5,353 nucleotides of DNA from Planctomycetia bacterium (GTDB lineage Bacteria; Planctomycetota; Planctomycetia; Gemmatales; Gemmataceae): positions 1 to 5,353 of the forward strand of contig JAKEEV010000042.1 of assembly GCA_022616395.1 (NCBI GenBank), written 5' to 3'. How positions within the stretch are numbered: position 1 is the first letter of the stretch; every line of letters begins with the position of its first letter. The notes beneath the pieces were generated by a model that saw only the letters and a list, made by a program, of their open reading frames with translations, did no database searches and was not told the DNA's origin. Shown one piece after another: positions 3,134 to 5,353 of this stretch. Position numbers and translations under genes: made by a program.

Positions 3134-5353
3134 ATGCAACGCTTCTCATCCGTTCTCTCACTCGGCGTCCTGGCGTTTGCCCTTCCGCCTGTTGTCGCGG
3201 CGGAGACACCCAACATCGTGCTGATCTTCACCGACGATCAGGGTTACGGTGATGTGGGGTGTTTCGGCGCCAAGGGGTTTTCGACGCCGAACCTCGACCG
3301 CCTCGCCAAACAGGGCGTGCGGTTCACCGACTTCCACGTATCGCAACCGGTTTGCTCCGCGAGCCGCGCCTCGCTGCTCACGGGCTGCTATGCCAACCGC
3401 ATCGGCATTCACGGCGCGCTCGGTCCGGGCGCGCGTCACGGCATTCACGCCGACGAGACCACTATCGCGGAACTGTGCAAGTCGAAAGGCTACGCCACCG
3501 GAGCCATCGGCAAGTGGCACCTCGGCCACCATCCGCAGTTCCTCCCCACACGACACGGCTTCGATTCCTACTTCGGCCTGCCGTACTCCAACGACATGTG
3601 GCCGCACCACCCCGAAGCCAAGAAGGGCACTTACCCCAACCTTCCCCTGTTCGAGAACGAGACGGTGATCGACGCGGACGTGACCGCCGAGGACCAGACG
3701 ACGCTCACCACGCGGTACACCGAGCGGGCGGTGAAGTTCATCGCCCGGAACAAGGGCAAGCCGTTCTTCCTCTACGTCGCCAACTCGATGCCGCACGTGC
3801 CGCTGTTCGTCAGCGACAAGCACAGGGGGAAGAGCAAACAGGGAATGTACGGCGACGTGATTCAGGAAATCGACTGGTCGGTAGGCGAGATCATGAAGGC
3901 ACTCGATGAGCACAAGCTCACCGAGAACACACTCGTCATCTTCACCTGCGACAACGGCCCGTGGTTGAGTTACGGCAATCACGCGGGAAGTTCTGGCGGG
4001 CTGCGCGAAGGAAAAGGAACCGTGTGGGAAGGCGGAGTGCGCGTGCCGTTCATCGCTCGCTGGCCGGGGAAGATTCCCGCAGGGAGTGTCCAACGCGAAA
4101 CAGCCATGACGATTGATATTCTCCCCACGGTGGCGAAGATCATCGGCGCGGACCTTCCAAAACTCAAGATCGACGGCAAGGACATTGGCAGTCTGCTTCG
4201 TAATGAAAAGGGCGCGAAGTGTCCGCACGATGTCTTCTACCACTACTTCGCGCAGGGCCAGTTGCAGGCTGTGCGCAGCGGAAAGTGGAAGCTGATTCTT
4301 CCTCACACGTACCGCACGATGCAAGGCCAGCCGCAAGGCGCGGACGGCAAGCCCGGTCGATACAAGCAGGTGAAAATCGAGAAACCCGAACTCTACGACC
4401 TCGAAGCGGACGTGAATGAGACGAAGAACGTCGCCGACGCGAACCCGGACGTGGTGAAGAAGTTGCTGGCGTATGCGGAAGCCGCACGCGCCGACCTCGG
4501 AGACTCGCTCACCAAACGCACGGGCAAGGGCGTTCGCGAACCGGGAAGATTGCCTGAGAAGAAACCCACCCCCCAACCCCCTCCCTGCAGGGAGGGGGAG
4601 AAAAACACAGAAGCGTCCGCGTCTCTTTCCCATCCAACGAGCGCATTCCCTTCTTTCACCCCCTTCCCTTTAGGGAGCCGGGTAGGTCTTCGCGCCGACA
4701 AACCCGAACACACCGCCGAACTCATCTTTCCGCTTCACAAGCAGCACAACCATGCGCCGGGGATTGTCGAGTGTCCCAACGGCGATCTTCTGGTGTCGTG
4801 GTATCGCGGAAGTGGTGAGCGATCCGCGGATGATGTCGCGATCTACGGCTCTCGTCTGAAGCCCAAAGAGAAACACTGGGGCCTGGAGTTCCTGCTGGTC
4901 GATACGCCCGGCTTCCCGGATTGCAACACAACAATGTGGATTGACAACCAAGGCAAGCTCTGGCTGTTCTGGCCGGTGATACTGGCGAACTCGTGGGAAT
5001 CGTGTCTGACTCACTACTGCTACGCGACCGACTACGACAGGGACCGCATCAGATGGAAGTGGCAAGGAATTATCACGCTCAAGCCCAAAGACTTCGAGGA
5101 GGTGATGCTACGCGAGTTCGGCAACTGGAAGAAGCTGGTCGGTGACGCGATCAAGATGCCGGTCACGCTCACCGACGACTTCGTCAAGAAGCGAGTGAGT
5201 GACAAGCTGTTGTCACGGCTTGGCTGGCAACCGCGCTGCAAGCCAACGGTGCTCAAGGATGGCCGCATTCTGCTTCCGCTCTACTCGGATACTTACTCCG
5301 CGGGCATCATGGCCATCAGCGACGACGGCGGCAAAACCTGGACCGCTTCGCAA
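3134..5353 (+). CDS. Secreted sulfatase fused to a sialidase-like (BNR) domain; 3' end outside window
   Basis: One frame is open from ATG 3134 to the window edge (740 codons, no stop). Residues 1-23 are a Sec signal peptide (hydrophobic core, then PVVAA). Residues 24 to about 474 form a sulfatase domain (PF00884 type). It shows TDDQG with metal-binding Asp34/Asp35, CSASRASLLTG with Cys74 as the formylglycine precursor and Arg78, GKWHLG (Lys127, His129), MPHVP (His221), CDNG (Asp273, Asn274), and LREGKG (Lys294). These are the full catalytic set, so the sulfatase should be active once Cys74 is converted by a formylglycine-generating enzyme. Residues 476-516 are a Pro/Ser-rich linker made by a palindromic repeat. 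From about residue 517 a BNR/sialidase-like domain begins (HNHAPGIVECPNGDLLVSWYRG), with an Asp box at 729-736 (SDDGGKTW). By the usual size of that family, perhaps 150 residues lie beyond the window. The likely role is hydrolysis of sulfate esters, and possibly glycosidic bonds, on exported polysaccharide substrates. The substrate is unknown, and the BNR domain need not be a true sialidase. Start choice: signal peptide position; the ribosome binding site is weak (GGTAGG). Confidence 0.9.
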   Translation, partial: MQRFSSVLSLGVLAFALPPVVAAETPNIVLIFTDDQGYGDVGCFGAKGFSTPNLDRLAKQGVRFTDFHVSQPVCSASRASLLTGCYANRIGIHGALGPGARHGIHADETTIAELCKSKGYATGAIGKWHLGHHPQFLPTRHGFDSYFGLPYSNDMWPHHPEAKKGTYPNLPLFENETVIDADVTAEDQTTLTTRYTERAVKFIARNKGKPFFLYVANSMPHVPLFVSDKHRGKSKQGMYGDVIQEIDWSVGEIMKALDEHKLTENTLVIFTCDNGPWLSYGNHAGSSGGLREGKGTVWEGGVRVPFIARWPGKIPAGSVQRETAMTIDILPTVAKIIGADLPKLKIDGKDIGSLLRNEKGAKCPHDVFYHYFAQGQLQAVRSGKWKLILPHTYRTMQGQPQGADGKPGRYKQVKIEKPELYDLEADVNETKNVADANPDVVKKLLAYAEAARADLGDSLTKRTGKGVREPGRLPEKKPTPQPPPCREGEKNTEASASLSHPTSAFPSFTPFPLGSRVGLRADKPEHTAELIFPLHKQHNHAPGIVECPNGDLLVSWYRGSGERSADDVAIYGSRLKPKEKHWGLEFLLVDTPGFPDCNTTMWIDNQGKLWLFWPVILANSWESCLTHYCYATDYDRDRIRWKWQGIITLKPKDFEEVMLREFGNWKKLVGDAIKMPVTLTDDFVKKRVSDKLLSRLGWQPRCKPTVLKDGRILLPLYSDTYSAGIMAISDDGGKTWTASQ
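4577..4598. repeat. Perfect 22-nt palindrome (left hairpin of the element)
   Basis: Eleven-nt arms CCCCCTCCCTG and CAGGGAGGGGG meet at CTGCAG with no loop. It would form a very stable stem (tip bases unpaired) in either RNA or single-stranded DNA. It is followed on the plus strand by AGAAAAA, not by T residues, so it is not a plus-strand intrinsic terminator. Confidence 0.85.
4661..4682. repeat. Right hairpin of the element
   Basis: TCCCT (4665-4669) pairs with AGGGA (4672-4676) across a TT loop. CCC (4661-4663) can pair further with GGG (4680-4682) across a small bulge. It is inverted relative to the left hairpin, as expected for a REP doublet. Confidence 0.65.
4682..5353 (+). other. Sialidase-like (BNR repeat) domain, C-terminal part of the fusion, incomplete
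   Basis: Residues 517-740 of the fusion. The block starts with ADKPEHTAELIFPLHKQHNH and APGIVECPNGDLLVSWYRGSG. It continues through TPGFPDCNTTMWID, LWLFWPVILANSWESC and GWQPRCKPTVLKDGRILLPLYSD to an Asp box S-D-D-G-G-K-T-W (Ser729 to Trp736). This pattern resembles the planctomycete proteins annotated as exo-alpha-sialidase or BNR_2 (PF13088 type), which normally occur as separate secreted enzymes. No in-frame ATG occurs between the repeat and 4935, which is already inside the domain, and no signal peptide precedes it. It can therefore only be exported and translated as part of the sulfatase fusion, unless it is a decayed remnant. Assignment to the fold is fairly sure; sialidase activity is not. 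Confidence 0.7.

Larger units (their letters stand above)
4562..4689. repeat. REP-doublet / MITE-like palindromic element inside the fusion gene
   Basis: Seen: two GC-rich hairpins lie about 60 nt apart, in inverted orientation. The left one, 4577-4598, is a perfect 22-nt palindrome centred on CTGCAG with 11-nt arms (CCCCCTCCCTG). The right one, 4661-4682, has the core TCCCT-TT-AGGGA flanked by CCC and GGG. The outer ends are imperfect inverted repeats: AAACCCACCC (4562-4571) against AGACCTACCC (reverse complement of 4680-4689), 8 of 10 identical. Such paired, C-tract-bearing hairpins are typical of REPIN/BIME or small MITE repeats scattered between genes. Here the element lies in frame and encodes the linker of the fusion protein. 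Its composition differs from the flanks (C and G runs, A-run at 4601-4605, and the only TTA leucine codon I found in the gene, 4670-4672). Copy number elsewhere cannot be seen from here. Confidence 0.75.

Noticed and set aside
3259..3909. Plus-strand open frame of 216 codons
   Set aside because: Out-of-frame reading of the sulfatase gene; the protein is His/Arg/Pro-rich without motifs and has no ribosome binding site.
4577..4598. Palindrome as a transcription terminator of the sulfatase gene
   Set aside because: No T-run follows on the plus strand, and the reading frame continues through it into a recognisable domain.
3158..4633. Long minus-strand open frame of 491 codons
   Set aside because: It is the antisense shadow of the sulfatase coding region, whose plus-strand translation has every catalytic motif. 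The minus translation is Arg/Val/Leu-rich without any recognisable domain, and its start lies in the palindromic repeat (PLPAGRGLGGG-type peptide).
4562..4689. CRISPR array
   Set aside because: There are only two hairpin units, inverted rather than direct, with no regular spacers and no cas genes.
4393..4725. Minus-strand open frames over the repeat element (also 4473-4673 on plus)
   Set aside because: The repeat lacks stops in several frames because of its C/G runs; its peptides are typical spurious translations of such repeats.

Overview
The window looks like chromosomal DNA of a GC-rich planctomycete, most likely of the Gemmata/Gemmataceae type (lineage inferred, not tested). The reasons are two DUF1559 'pseudopilin-like' genes with near-identical N-terminal prepilin segments and C-terminal H-X9-DG motifs, a small planctomycete-style lipoprotein, and a secreted formylglycine sulfatase. 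All of these are families that planctomycetes carry in many copies.

Left part, minus strand. Reading in the direction of transcription, a DUF1559 protein (2963 to 1899) is followed after 75 nt by a short lipoprotein with a GTG start (1823 to 1401). A clean intrinsic terminator lies 20 nt past its stop (1361-1380). The two genes probably form one transcription unit. A 398-nt non-coding stretch with a leader hairpin follows, then a second DUF1559 gene (1002 to 94) with a strong GGAGGT ribosome binding site. That second copy stops just after its H-X9-DG motif and so lacks the usual C-terminal tail.

Middle. A 170-nt AT-richer, pyrimidine-rich spacer (2964-3133) separates the minus-strand unit from a divergent plus-strand gene. 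It holds an imperfect 18-bp tandem repeat.

Right part, plus strand. A single reading frame runs without a stop from ATG 3134 to the window edge (740 codons seen, 3' end missing). It encodes a signal peptide, a complete arylsulfatase-type domain with a CSASR formylglycine motif, a proline-rich linker, and the first two-thirds or so of a sialidase-like (BNR/Asp-box) domain. The linker is not ordinary coding DNA. It is produced by a 128-bp element of two inverted, GC-rich hairpins with imperfect terminal inverted repeats, resembling a REP doublet (REPIN) or a small MITE. The element sits exactly where a stand-alone sulfatase would be expected to end. The downstream sialidase part has no start codon or signal peptide of its own.

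The most interesting observation is therefore an apparent two-enzyme fusion (sulfatase plus sialidase-like) joined by an in-frame palindromic repeat. The pairing suggests an exported enzyme for breaking down sulfated, decorated glycans; the substrate is inference only.
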